DNA from: Atherinomorus stipes | Lineage: Eukaryota > Chordata > Actinopteri > Atheriniformes > Atherinidae | DNA length: 64,000 bases | Direction: 5' to 3' | NCBI GenBank assembly: GCA_023101725.1 | Contig: JALJCO010010291.1 | Location: 103,122 to 167,121, forward strand | Part shown: positions 17,544-30,900 of the stretch, piece after piece | How positions within the stretch are numbered: position 1 is the stretch's first letter | How the letters are laid out: each line of letters opens with the position of its first letter | Program-made: the position numbers and the translations under genes | Notes under the pieces: model-generated | The model's database searches: none | What the model saw: the letters and a program-made list of their open reading frames with translations, nothing else | What the model was told of the DNA's origin: nothing

Positions 17544-19497
17544 AATCCGTGTATGGTTCGTTCTTTCGTTTTCCGTTTCAAAACAAAATGTAAAAAAACG
17601 AAAAAACAGGTTGTTTGTTGGTTTTTTTGTTTTTAAACGAAATTAGAAAAACGAAAATTCCAAAAATAAATAAAGGAATGTTTTTTTTATTCTTTCATTT
17701 TAATTGATAAAACAAAAACTTTTAATCAACTGATTGGCAGCACCTGGAGGGAAGGCACCCCCCCTGATCAAACTGATAACAGCTGTTTTTAAGCATATGT
17801 GCGGACAGCAGAGAGACGAGAGAGGACTGATGGGGCAAAACGTTGGAGAAGAAGGCGCAGCGGTTGGGTGCCGGATGCCCGGGCTCATAGGGCTCAGGTG
17901 ATGGTGGTGAGCGAGCGGAGAGGTGTGGCTGTCGTGAGCTGGAGGACGGCCGCCGTGAGAGCGGCTGCCCAGAGTCAGAAAAGCGGCTGTGGTGTCCAGA
18001 GGAAGCCGATGGTCTGAGGTGCGCAGGCGCCAAAGGGAGGGGACCACAGACACAGCCATTTTAGACCCTTTAATATTTTCCTACTTCTATTTTATTAGTT
18101 TTATTTATTTGGTTACTTTTAATAAAGTTTTTTTAGGCTATACTTTTAATCACTGCAAGTTGCATATTGGAGAGAATCACCACGTGTGTGTGTGTGCGGG
18201 TGGGTGCGTGCGTGCGCGCTTCTTTAGGTTACAGTAACATCTGACTACCAATAGTTACACTTATGACGTAGTTGTCTTCTAAAAACAAGAATTAATATGA
18301 CATAGGCCAGGGGTCACTGATGCTCCTTGGCATTTGAAAAATAGGCTAATTAATGACTATTTAATTAAAATGCATTTTATTTTGGTTCGTTCGCTTTGAT
18401 AATGTGATTCTAAAAGCCCAAGACAGATTACCCGTTGTGGGACCATAAAGTTTATGTTATCTTATTCTAAAATGGAAGATTATGGTGATCTTTTCTGTCC
18501 TTCTGGCTACACGCAGGTAAATATGACCTGAATCCGATCTCAAATGTGACGCATATCTGATCTGCCTCTGACCGTGTGAACAGCGCAAGTTGCATTGAAT
18601 CTGACATTTGTGGATCGGATTCAGGCTAAATGTGGTATTGAATCGGATACATATCTGATCTGTGTCAAAGCAATCGCGGTCTGTACGGGCATGTCGCATC
18701 CATCCGACCTCTGAGACCAAGGGGGGGGGGGGGGGGGGGGTCCTTGTTTCTGCACCAGAGGAGATGGACCATGATTGAACATCAACCTGGGAACTGATGA
18801 AAGTGTTGTGGGAAGCTTTTATGTGGTCCAGGCAGCTCAGTGTGTGAACGTAAGAGAGAGGGTGTGCACGCGCAGAGGAGGCGCACAGCTGTGGATGAGG
18901 CCAGAAGAGAAAAGCGTGTGAAATGCATCCGGTAAAGGGACGCTGACTGCAGCAGGTAGAGAGAATAGCGGTGATAAATGTGCAGCATGGGCCCCCCGCC
19001 CCCCAATGATATCAGCTGATCGCTGCGATCTGAGTTATTTCTACTGCGGCTGAACTGTTTGGTGACGTCACATCAGTGGAGAGATGAGATTTCCTCAGAA
19101 CATCTGATCTGAAACATCGTCATCCTCCATCCTGCTCAGACACTCATCCACACACTCCTCTGTAGACATGAAGCAGCAACTGTTCCACACAGAGACGTCA
19201 TCATAAATGCGTTTCTCTTCTTCGTCACAAAACCCGCTCATACATTTGTCGACTGCCGCGAAAAATTACTTTCAACGTGAGCCCGCAAATGCCGGTAACT
19301 TCCTGTTTGTTTGCATTGGTTTCCATGAACACCGTTACATGCGTGATGTCATTTGTGTTAAACTGAGCATGCGTGTCACATCAGACGCGTCAGCTGTTCA
19401 TATTGCAGTTACGCCACATTTAGAAATGTAATGTGAACATCCACACACACACAAAAAAGGATCTGAGAAAAAATCAGAGCATGAAGACCTGCGGTGA
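17544..19497. other. Left part of element X, no clear gene
   Basis: After the inverted repeat come A/T-rich runs, a GC-rich segment (17790-18060) with open frames that match nothing I recognise, an AATAAAG at 18120, and a G homopolymer at 18721-18740. Segments around 18520-18700 repeat the words GATCTGA and ATCGGATTCAGG in both orientations and may be an old MITE. Confidence 0.4.
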
Positions 19498-19503
19498 GAA
19501 CGT

Positions 19504-21850
19504 TATGGAGAGAAAATAGTCTCAATATGATTGTGTGTGTGTATTACAGAAGTTGTAAACTGTGTCAAATAATTTGTGTGTAACTTTGGGTAGTCGTGTG
19601 TAACTTTGAGTAGTTGTATGTGTAACTCATGAGTTGTAAACCGTGTAAACCATTTTGTGTGTAACTTTGGGTACTTGCAAATATGGGTTTTTAATGCACA
19701 CACAAATACTTAAAAGCTGTACACACAAAATAAATCTACACATTCACAAATTACAAAAATACACAAATATTAATATTTTTCACACAAATTTTTTTATCTT
19801 CAACCTCTCAAACTCAATAGTTGTGTGTTCAAAAAGGCTCCTGTCCATACAAATCCTGAAATACGTGTGCACGCATCCCCTGATATGCACACACAACACT
19901 GCTTTTACACACAAATCAGTTTACGCGCGCTCGAGGGGTTTTGAGACTTTCTTCACGCTTCCGGGAGCCTGACAGATTTGTGTGTACATGGTGCGTTTAA
20001 GTGACGGTGGAAAGCTGGGTCATCTGGATTTTCATCGGATTTCTTCAGTTATTTCAAAATGGGGAAAGATGCTTTTTTATTTTTATAAAAGAATAGTTCG
20101 ATCTTCATTTTGTTTATTTAGTCCATTTAATTCATATAAACAAACTTGTCTTGCTTCAAAGATGGATAAACAGATAAAGAGAGATAGAAAGACTGTATAA
20201 CTGCTGCGACCGATGCAGCTTAGATAGCTTAGCTAGGCTAGCAGCAGACACGCCCTCGGACACCTGGCTGCACTACGGATGTAAACAACACTGAACCGGA
20301 GGATTCATTAGTTGGAAGTGAGTTTTTACACCGTTTTAAACTGTACTCAGTTGCCAGTCTGGAGAAGAAAAGAGGGATGAGATGATACCGTGCAGGGACA
20401 AACTTATCAGAGAAGCCAGGGATCGGTATTTGGCTAAATGGTCGACATGGAGCTCTGACGCCGCATGACTGCCTGCAGCTGCATCGCTGGACAGACCAAA
20501 CTACCTGGTTTATGGTATCAGCGCTTAAACAAATGAACATTTCAGAAACTATAAATCTGTGGAAGCTCATGGACTCTCGATGGATGGCTGGATGCAGATC
20601 TGTTCACGTCTCCACCGCAGGACCGGGACAACGCGGTGGTCGCTGTAAAGGTAAGCTAACCTGGCTGTAATCAAGTGAAGCCATGATGGCATTTAAGTGT
20701 TAGTTTGCTTGTTTTGCTCCGTTCATATAAACTGTGTATGGAGGATTTGTGTATTATAGTTTTGTGGGGTGGGGGCAGCTCATATTTATATTACAGGAGC
20801 CTCAAAGAAATGAAAACGATCTAATTATTGTACCTCTTTCGTTTATGACATAGTTACTTAAATATTAAGCAGTTATTAAGCATATGGTTTAAGGTGTATT
20901 CAGCTCCTCTGACCACGGAAATAAACTCATCAGTCTGTCATCAGCCTGGAAACCAGAATCTGGAATAACAGATATCCTTCCATTAAGCTAAAGATAGGAA
21001 ACAAGTAAACACTGTTGTAAACTGCTGTCTGTCTGTGATGTCTGCAGGTCTGACTGACAGACCACACGAGCCCTGGACCATCATCCAGCCATCAGGAGCC
21101 GCATCATCACGTCACTGCACATGTATGACCAGGATGGTGGAGAGATGCAGACATGCTGCAGCCATGCTGTTAAAGCTGGAAGTGGTTGTCAGATGCAGAA
21201 ACAACAACAGTAACTGGACTGTCTGCATTCTGGATGATGGGTCACACATCAGTGAGGTGGGGGCAGAAGCAGGACATAACATAGACTTTAGCACCTCAAA
21301 AGCTGAAGAGAAGAACTTGATGAACTTCTGGATGGCAGAAACACGCCTGCTCTAAGGACTGATGATGAACAGATGTGCATGCTGGACTTCCACTCAGGAT
21401 CAGTGGACTTCACTGACAGAACTGCAGAAAGTTTCCCGAAAAGCTGCAAGTCTGTCCAGTCTTCTTGTTGCACAATATCTTGTTACAGTGTTGAAATGAC
21501 CAAGCAGAGATTTGCACTTATCTCCCTGCAGGACTTGCCATGTCAAGTGGGGCATGTTTATTTGAACATATTACCACAAGTTCAGTGTTTTCATTTATAA
21601 TACATGGCATGCACATATTTACTCTATAAGCACTTTGTGTTGCATTTTAATGGTATGAAAAGTGCTTTATAAATAAAGCTTGATTTGATTTGATTTGATT
21701 TGATTTGATTTAATCATTATTTTATTGCTTTGCTATTTTAGCTGTCCACCACTGTGTTGCTACTGGTTTCATGGTGAATTAACTTAAGAAAAATTACATT
21801 CCATAGAATAGTCGGAACTGCCAAGATTTTAATTTGGTGAACAGATACAA
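19504..21850 (+). repeat. Left arm of the palindromic element
   Basis: Reverse complement of 23692-26031. It contains three or four copies of GTGTGTAACTTTGNGTA at 19570-19680, followed by CACACAAAT-type words in the other orientation, then gene fragments at about 20500-21355 and a (TTTGA)n microsatellite at 21680-21712. Confidence 0.88.
20511..21355 (+). pseudogene. SWIM-type zinc-finger gene fragment in left arm
   Basis: Two exons can be joined: one ending at 20650 (GTAAAG/GTAAGC donor) and one starting at 21048 after TGTCTGCAG. The joined frame reads through PHEPWTIIQPSG and HCTCMTRMVERCRHAAAML, a CxC...CxH pattern like the SWIM zinc finger of fish transposon-related proteins (some with YqaJ-type nuclease domains). 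It stops at 21355 without a catalytic domain, so this is a fragment. The inverted copy is at 24253-25022 on the minus strand, and its second exon is frameshifted. Assignment rests on the motif only. Confidence 0.5.
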
Positions 21851-21959
21851 TATTTCCTGTTCAACGTTAAAAGATTCAAGTCTTTTTATACAGGTAGTAG
21901 ATAAACCAACTACAATATCAAGAACAGATGGGAAGTGCTGAATCTTCATTGGTCTCCAT

Positions 21960-23130
21960 TAAAACTTCTGACCAACAGAGCACACTTAAAACCTCTCTAA
22001 TTTGATTTGATCAAAGTTTTTATACAATCTTTTCATAATTACTTTCAGGCCTGGCTTAGGCATTTTAGTTCTTCTAGCGAGTATCGCTGCCAGTAGGGAT
22101 GGTGAATACGAAGCTTCATGAGACACTGAGACATTTTGACACAGCTGCCAAGAGATCGACACGAACTCTCGAGACATTTAAGACAGTGAGCATGAGCTAC
22201 ATCTGCTGGCCGTGGATGTGTACTGCAGCCGAGGGAAGCGCTGTCTGGAGCTGTTTTGTCTCTGACACGTTGTATAATAAAAGATACGTTGTCAACCTTC
22301 AGTTAGTTTTTCCTTTGCGGTTAATATCTTGGAATTATCCTTTGTGATAAATTAACTATTTTTCAATAAATTCCCAAGCGATTGGAACCTGTATTAAGCA
22401 TTGACAGATTAATAAACCCAGTCTCTTCAAGATTTCGGCTCGACACTCGCGGATGACGTAACGAGGCCTGGGTTAGTGTGGTCACGTGGCTTTTGGCATG
22501 CTGACACTTCCACCAAAACAGCGGTAGCAAGACTTCCGGTTCATAAGATCGAGGCAGAGTCGAGCAGACGGATTGGAGCATAACATCCCTGGCTGCCAGT
22601 ATATAGTGGTCGCTACGGCCAACAGATACTGATATAACTTCTAAACATAGTTCAGCTACATTAATAAAAACATGATCAATGCAAGTTTTGCTTCTTATGC
22701 TTCCAATCTGTTCTCGTTATTGTAGTTGGTTTATCTACTACCTGTATGAATCCACACGCAATTGCCACACACTGAAACTTATTTTTCAATGGACATGTTC
22801 CCTGCCAATCTATGTTCAGATCCCTATTAGGTAAGTCTCAAAGCCGCAATTGGTTACGTTTTAAAACATTTCACACACCGTGTCAAGATCTGAAAAATTT
22901 CCAGTCAGTGGTTGATAACAGCAACCTATTAACAAAGGTTTTAAATGAGATAAATGAATCTGCAAACATAATGCTTCTACTTCCAACAGCATTAAATCAT
23001 TCCTGATTTTTATTGGCAGATGATCCTGAATAAAAGAAGCAAGTCCTCCTCCAAAAGCATTTCTGTGTTTTCTAACTACATTACATCCTTGTATGTTGAA
23101 TCTAAATGGGTTTCTGATATTGATAGGACA
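21960..23130 (-). pseudogene. LINE endonuclease-domain fragment
   Basis: On the minus strand, broken frames read like the apurinic-endonuclease domain of a non-LTR retrotransposon: GGGLASFIQDHLPIKIRNDL near 23050, a Gly-Asp-x-Asn-Ile-like region near 22830, and a Ser-Asp-His motif near 22610. Stops and indels are frequent. It is interrupted by the MITE at 22094-22591 and forms the spacer of the palindromic element. Confidence 0.65.
22094..22591. mobile_element. hAT-type MITE in the palindrome centre
   Basis: A 498-bp element with ends TAGGGATG and CATCCCTG and an exact 8-bp target duplication GCTGCCAG (22086-22093, 22592-22599). It splits the LINE fragment. It has no coding capacity. Confidence 0.85.
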
Positions 23131-23691
23131 TGTAACTGATTGCTCATTAATGTTTCTGTAATTTCAGTTATTTATAATGCAACATTTATGTGGGCTAAAA
23201 AGCTTTTTCAGCTTTTTAGTGTGTACCAACATTAAATGGCTAATGACTGTCTTCACCATCAGACCAACATGAACTGGGGCTCTCTCTACAGTACAACACC
23301 TACTGTATAGACACAAAACATAACCTGAAAAACCTAAAATAAAATAAAAAAAGAACATAAAGCATTGCATTGACACTTAGCTTGTCCATGTTTTGGAAGC
23401 TTAAAGTAAGTTGAGCTCCACATAATTTAACAATTCAAAATTCATTAGAGAGGAATAACATCAACATCTGATTGAAAAAATAAAATAAAATCAGATAACC
23501 TGTACGTGCACAGTTAGACACCTGTAAGTTTTCTTTTCATACTATGTCCGCAGTAAATGTGTAAGTTTAGTCTGTTTTTGTAGAATGACTTAAAAATGAA
23601 TAAAGTATACCAAATATATTTTTGAATTCCTCTTGGCTCTTCTTTACCTCCCTTAAGCACATAAATAACAAGTGTTAGTTTACGGTGTTAG

Positions 23692-26031
23692 TTGTATCTG
23701 TTCACCAAATTAAAATCTTGGCAGTTCCGACTATTCTATGGAATGTAATTTTTCTTAAGTTAATTCACCATGAAACCAGTAGCAACACAGTGGTGGACAG
23801 CTAAAATAGCAAAGCAATAAAATAATGATTAAATCAAATCAAATCAAATCAAGCTTTATTTATAAAGCACTTTTCATACCATTAAAATGCAACACAAAGT
23901 GCTTATAGAGTAAATATGTGCATGCCATGTATTATAAATGAAAACACTGAACTTGTGGTAATATGTTCAAATAAACATGCCCCCCTTGACATGGCAAGTC
24001 CTGCAGGGAGATAAGTGCAAATCTCTGCTTGGTCATTTCAACACTGTAACAAGATATTGTGCAACAAGAAGACTGGACAGACTTGCAGCTTTTCTGGAAA
24101 CTCTCTGCAGTTCTGTCAGTGAAGTCCACTGATCCTGAGTGGAAGTCCAGCATGCACATCTGTTCATCATCAGTCCTTAGAGCAGGCGTGTTTCTGCCAT
24201 CCAGAAGTTCATCAAGTTCCTCTCTTCAGCTTTTGCAGTGCTAAAGTCTATGTTATGTCCTGCTTCTGCCCCCCACCTCACTGATGTGTGACCCATCATC
24301 CAGAATGCAGACAGTCCAGTTACTGTTGTTGTTTCTGCATCTGACAACCACTTCCAGCTTTAACAGCATGGCTGCAGCATGTCTGCATCTCTCCACCATC
24401 CTGGTCATACATGTGCAGTGACGTGATGATGCGGCTCCTGATGGCTGGATGATGGTCCAGGGCTTGTGTGGTCTGTCAGTCAGACCTGCAGACATCACAG
24501 ACAGACAGCAGTTTACAACAGTGTTTACTTGTTTCCTATCTTTAGCTTAATGGAAGGATATCTGTTATTCCAGATTCTGGTTTCCAGGCTGATGACAGAC
24601 TGATGAGTTTATTTCCGTGGTCAGAGGAGCTGAATACACCTTAAACCATATGCTTAATAACTGCTTAATATTTAAGTAACTATGTCATAAACGAAAGAGG
24701 TACAATAATTAGATCGTTTTCATTTCTTTGAGGCTCCTGTAATATAAATATGAGCTCCCCCCACCCCACAAAACTATAATACACAAATCCTCCATACACA
24801 GTTTATATGAACGGAGCAAAACAAGCAAACTAACACTTAAATGCCATCATGGCTTCACTTGATTACAGCCAGGTTAGCTTACCATTACAGCGACCACCGC
24901 GTTGTCCCGGTCCTGCGGTGGAGACGTGAACAGATCTGCATCCAGCCATCCATCGAGAGTCCATGAGCTTCCACAGATTTATAGTTTCTGAAATGTTCAT
25001 TTGTTTAAGCGCTGATACCATGAACCAGGTAGTTTGGTCTGTCCAGCGATGCAGCTGCAGGCAGTCATGCGGCGTCGGAGCTCCATGTCGACCATTTAGC
25101 CAAATACCGATCCCTGGCTTCTCTGATAAGTTTGTCCCTGCACGGTATCATCTCATCCCTCTTTTCTTCTCCAGACTGGCAACTGAGTACAGTTTAAAAC
25201 GGTGTAAAAACTCACTTCCAACTAATGAATCCTCCGGTTCAGTGTTGTTTACATCCGTAGTGCAGCCAGGTGTCCGAGGGCGTGTCTGCTGCTAGCCTAG
25301 CTAAGCTATCTAAGCTGCATCGGTCTCAGCAGTTATACAGTCTTTCTATCTCTCTTTATCTGTTTATCCATCTTTGAAGCAAGACAAGTTTGTTTATATG
25401 AATTAAATGGACTAAATAAACAAAATGAAGATCGAACTAATCTTTTATAAAAATAAAAAAAGCATCTTTCCCCATTTTGAAATAACTGAAGAAATCCGAT
25501 GAAAATCCAGATGACCCAGCTTTCCACCGTCACTTAAACGCACCATGTACACACAAATCTGTCAGGCTCCCGGAAGCGTGAAGAAAGTCTCAAAACCCCT
25601 CGAGCGCGCGTAAACTGATTTGTGTGTAAAAGCAGTGTTGTGTGTGCATATCAGGGGATGCGTGCACACGTATTTCAGGATTTGTATGGACAGGAGCCTT
25701 TTTGAACACACAACTATTGAGTTTGAGAGGTTGAAGATAAAAAAATTTGTGTGAAAAATATTAATATTTGTGTATTTTTGTAATTTGTGAATGTGTAGAT
25801 TTATTTTGTGTGTACAGCTTTTAAGTATTTGTGTGTGCATTAAAAACACATATTTGCAAGTACCCAAAGTTACACACAAAATGGTTTACACGGTTTACAA
25901 CTCATGAGTTACACATACAACTACTCAAAGTTACACACGACTACCCAAAGTTACACACAAATTATTTGACACAGTTTACAACTTCTGTAATCACACACAC
26001 ACAATCATATTGAGACTATTTTCTCTCCATA
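23692..26031 (-). repeat. Right arm of the palindromic element
   Basis: Reverse complement of the left arm with scattered single-base differences, including one extra C in a run near 24270 and AAAG changed to AATG at the splice donor near 24883. The low divergence suggests recent formation or gene conversion between arms. Confidence 0.88.
24253..25022 (-). pseudogene. SWIM-type zinc-finger gene fragment in right arm
   Basis: The inverted counterpart of 20511-21355. Its exons are about 25022-24883 and 24485-24253. An extra base in a C run near 24270 changes the C-terminal residues and brings an earlier stop. Confidence 0.5.
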
Positions 26032-26037
26032 GAACGT

Positions 26038-27075
26038 GGTCTTTGAGCAGCGCCATGCGGTTGCACACCTTTCCCTTGCTCTCCGAGCACGAAATAAAAT
26101 CCAACTCGACTTTTAAAATAAAGACATAATTTATTTCGTACAATTTTGCAAAGCAGCCAATTGGGTGACAAGTGAACCAAGCAGGTAACTGCAGTAAAAC
26201 TGTGAGTAACACTGCCCAGCATGTGATACACAATTCATAAATATTTACGCAGCCAATCAGTGTTAATAATTGCACTTCATGCTCATGTGCTGCTATTGTG
26301 AAGCACACAGCCCTCTCACATCAGTGATCACGAAACATTAAAAACTGAATTCATTATAAACGAGGGAATATCACTGAGTGTGACGTGACGTGGAGCGCCG
26401 AGCTTTCCTCCTGGTGCCCCTTTCCACGAGCGTCTCTGTTGTGGTTGGATTCTCAGTCGGCTACGACTACACAAGGATCATATCATTGTTGCTACAGTTA
26501 CGGCAACAATAGCCCAGTTAAAGTTAGTACAGTTAAAGTGAATAATAAACGAGCAAAAAGTTATTTATCCAGTCCGACCCCGTCACATGCTGCGCTTTGA
26601 TCACTTCCCAGGTATGCCAACTATGGAGGAGAAAAGTGTCTAATGAAAACTAAGCATTCAGTTCTGCGGGAAGGTTAATTTGTTTTCACTGATCAGATTA
26701 TTTTGCGGGGCCATGTTCATATTTTTTTAAATAGTAATTTTATTTTTCGGGTAGACAGCTGAGCACCAGTAAAAGGATGACGCCATGTTTGGTTTGCTGC
26801 CTGTGGATAATTTAAACTGCTTCTTTTAAATAAACTGTTAAACCATGAGAGTCACGTCTGCTTTTGAGTCCATTTCCCACCAGTTACATTGAATAGCCAA
26901 CACGGAGACATGCTTTCCGTTATAAGGGTGTGATGTTTGACCATTGTCCACTTTCTTCGTGTAGCAGTAGCCATGAAGTACAGAGATTTTTCTCTGATCT
27001 ACTGCATGCACGGTTTCTTCATTCAAAGATTTAGTAGTTCATAGCCTGCTCCACATTTCAAAGCCTTAAGTGTCA
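26038..27075. other. Middle part of element X, no clear gene
   Basis: Lies between the palindromic and Merlin-type insertions. It contains only short frames and an AATAAA near 26094. I recognise nothing in it. Confidence 0.4.
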
Positions 27076-27083
27076 GTTTTCAC

Positions 27084-27792
27084 GGTAACACTTTACAATA
27101 ATGGTACAAATCATACACATACATGCGTAACACATGATGAACTAATACATTAATTAAGCAGGATCTATCATGAATTCCTGTTGCTCATCATGAACTAATG
27201 ATGATCTCAATGTGGATTTATGTCATTACTTCACCCTTAATAGATCATCAATTGATGAACATTAATTCATTGTTAATTCATGCATTCATCTATATGTCAA
27301 CAAATTTTCCAGTTTAGACCAAAAATACTATTTGTTCTTTATAGCTTTTTCTTTAAACTTACCCAAAGAAGTGCATGTTGGAATATTGGTATATTCATTA
27401 CAGGTAAATCCCTACTCATTAGTATTTCATCATTAGTTAATGATGATTTCAAGATAAATGTGTACCCTCAAGTAAAGTCACATCAAATTCAAAATGAAGT
27501 AACTCGTAATTCATGTCTGAGTTACAGGTGAGTAACCGTTTAATAAATTGTGCCCCTTTTAAAACAAAAAAGCAGAAATGCACTCGAATCAAAACCAATT
27601 GGAAGAAACTTTTATTTTCAAAATATCCTTTTGGTTGACAAAAAGTAGCTGGTTTATTATTATCACAATGTTCACAATTTTTGTTAATAACAAAATGAGT
27701 GAAAGGAAATAGTTGCTCAAATTCCAACTCGCATGTACCATTCAAAACCAGAAAAAAATTACTGAGAACAATAAACAATAGACTTTGTGTCT
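27084..27792 (+). repeat. Left terminal inverted repeat of the Merlin-type element
   Basis: Matches the reverse complement of 42603-43304 with few differences. It is AT-rich, with many self-complementary words such as ATTAATTCAT and ATGATGAACTAAT near the tip. Confidence 0.88.
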
Positions 27793-27994
27793 CATGTACT
27801 ATAATTACTTTGCATTTTTGAACATTTCTCTCAAGTTAAAACATGTAAAAAGTGCTGAAACAGATGTTTATGCATATCTATAACTTCTATTCTATATCAA
27901 CATTATAACAAGGAAAAATAGAAAAAAAAAAACAGAAAGAAAAGAAAGAGAAAAGAAAAAGAAAAAATCCTCTGCATGTCCACAGACCTTATAA

Positions 27995-30900
27995 TTATTT
28001 TGTGACTATGTCAAGAAGCAAATCTTTTTTCTTTTGTTCCTCAATGAGCCTGACCTCTGGTTCTTTGACACAAAATGATCGACAAAGCTTTGCAAAAGCA
28101 GCAATACTGTCGTTTTTATGAAAGGTTTTTCTTAGAGCCTCATATCTGTCTGGGTTGACAGCAGCAAGCTCTGCAATAGATGCTTGATTCACAATGGTGT
28201 TACGGTCAACATGGAGGATCTCGTAGGCTTCTGCTTTGCTTTTTCCTGATCTCACAAGTTTCACCACACGACGATAGCGGGCAATCGACTCCTCTGGATT
28301 TTTCACTGAGAAACATAAATAAGGTCAGTATGAACATTTTGTTGCAGTCATTATGGTTCTGAACAATTAGGCACAAATAAAGAAAACAAAAGTTTCTTTT
28401 TGTTCTGCATTTCATTACATAGACTACTGTATAACAATACTTCAGTTTAATATAATTCAAGTTTGATGCTTAGTTTTATGATTACATTAAAATTGATGGA
28501 ATATTTAAAAACCAAGGCTCTCCCTTGGTTTGATTTCTCAAGGTTAGTGTACATTTTTGCAAAGATCTGTGACAGTCAACTTTTGCTGTCCCGTTTTAAT
28601 AATGGTCTCTATTAAAGAAAACAAGGGAATAAGAAAAGAAAGCAAAAAGGCACATTTTTATGCACTATTCAGCCAGAAGATGAAAATAACTTGAGATACT
28701 TTTAGTGTTTGCATTGGATTCACAGTGAACCCCCCACAAATAACAGGATGAGACGGGTTACCATTCCCCTCCATTGTGTTACTTCAAAATTACATAAACA
28801 CACTGAACAAAGTGAATATTTTTGTGTAAACTCAGATTTTGCAGAATATTTTACATTGTTTATGTTGGTCTTTAATATGTACTTTCACACATGCAGAAAC
28901 TGAACTGAAACTTTTAAGTATAGAAATACCTCTGCGAAAATTCACCTTCTTGGTTTTCTTCTTGTATTTCTGCATTCTTCTCTTCTTTGCATCCTCCTCT
29001 GAAGAAGAATCAAGACCAGATGAGGTGCTGGAGACAGTATAGCTGACTTCGTTCTTCACAGGTGGGCCAACCAATGATGGGGATGGACTTGAAGTTCTTC
29101 CTTTCAGGGCTTTGACAAAATATTGTAATCAAAAATCTAATAATGCTAAGCACACTGAATAAACCGATAATAACTAAAAGATGAAGGCGTTACCTAAATA
29201 AGAAAACTTACCTTCCTCTAGTCTGGCACGCAGATAAACTTTTTCATCTGTGAGGAGAGCAACTTTTTCCTGCAAATGCTGGATCTGCTGATCCTTCAGT
29301 TCAACTGTGTGTTTTGCCTTTTGCAGAGCAATTGCCATGGTTGGTGCAGCTGTAAAAACACAATATATAGTCAGTCATTTTCTGTACCGCTTATCCAGTT
29401 CAGGGTCGCTGGAGCCTATCCCAGCTATTATCAGGCAAGAGGCAGGTACACCTGGACAGGTCGCCAGTCTGTCACAGGACCAACACAGAGAGACAAACAG
29501 CCATTCATGCTCACATTCATAAGAGTGACCAATTAACCTAACATGCATGTCTTTGGACTGTGGGAGGAAGCCGGAGTATCCGGAGAGAACCCACGCATAC
29601 ACGGGGAGAACATGCAAACTCCACACAGGAATGCTACTGTTGGAATTTTTTTTTTTCCTGAAGTGAAAAAAAAAAAACCTAATAAATATCACTTAGCCTA
29701 GCTCGACCCCTCAGCTTGTGAATCACTGGAGCATTAACTCTTTAATATTGATGGCTTAAGAGAATACATGCACTGGTTAAAACAGGACAAACATTTTAAT
29801 CTTATTATAATAGCTGTGGATACTGATTTAACTCCTCAGCGAACTGACCAGTTAACTAAGTTAAGGTTACCTCAGCTTTAGCCACTCTTGCTACTTACCC
29901 TTGTCAGGAGATGGATCGTATGTCACTTTGACTGACTTGGAGTCTGACACAGCTGTGTAAAAATAAATCAAATAAAATATAATTTAAAAATGCACCCATT
30001 CTTCTAATTTACTGAGCTCTCTTGCAAACTACTGTGGGTATGTGTAAGGGCATAATAGCAAGACTACTGCTGTTTATATTCACTGGGCATATAATTCTGT
30101 TTTATGTGTCAGTACAGCAGAATTAACTATTTACTTAAACATTTGCATATCTGAGCCTAGATATACACAAGAAGCATGATCAATTAATACCTTTATTCTG
30201 ACGAGAGTGTTGCTTCTGTTTAGACTTATTAGGCCTTGAAGCGCCAGCTTCTTGGGAGGTCCCCCGTCTTCAATTCCTAGGGACTCTATAATACACATAA
30301 ATTTACTAAACTTGAGGTACAACATGCAGTTCATAAAATATGTCATTCATATACTTATTACAAGGAATTTCCTTCAAATGCTTAAAGGAATAGTTCACCC
30401 ACAGAATGATTTAACTTTATTTTCCACTTACCCTCATGGTGAGCAAGACTCTGGAGCACTTTCTTAATATGTCAAATGCAGCCGGCGATCAGGAAGGCTT
30501 CTCTTTTCCCCCAACTTTCATATAATGGAGTTCACCGGGGTCCGAGCCAAAAAGATCCATAAAAGTCCACAAAAACTTGTCAATATTCCTCCATACTGCT
30601 CGTCCAATGTAATCCAAGCGTCCTGAGTGGGTAGCGTCCAGAATTTACTTGAAACTACGCCATTTAGTATATTTTAAGGGCCTAAACAAAACTACATCAC
30701 ATGTCTAGCAAGCCCACTGATGCACATTCACGACACTACGGAAGCCACGGCAGATGAGATCACACGTTCTCTTTTTCTTTCTTTCTTTGTTTTAAATCAA
30801 TATCCAACCCCTTCTGTGTTTGCCCTGGTTTGTCTGCAGCTCTGGCGCTCTTAGCACAATGTATAAAGCAAATTTCTTCTTCTACGCTTGCATTATCGGC

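Larger units (their letters stand above)
19504..26031. mobile_element. 6.5-kb palindromic DNA element with 2.3-kb arms
   Basis: The ends TATGGAGAGAAAATAGTCTC and its reverse complement are flanked by GAACGT on both sides (19498-19503, 26032-26037), a 6-bp target duplication. The inverted arms run 19504-21850 and 23692-26031 and are nearly identical. The 1.84-kb centre holds a LINE fragment with a MITE inside. Near the ends are repeated GTGTGTAACTTTGGGTA motifs. Each arm carries part of a gene with a SWIM-like zinc finger. I cannot place it in a superfamily; the 6-bp duplication argues against hAT, Tc1 and piggyBac. Confidence 0.75.

Noticed and set aside
17700..18059. Minus-strand ORF of 119 codons in element X
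   Set aside because: GC-rich, low-complexity His/Pro/Ser composition, with overlapping open frames on both strands and no recognisable domain.
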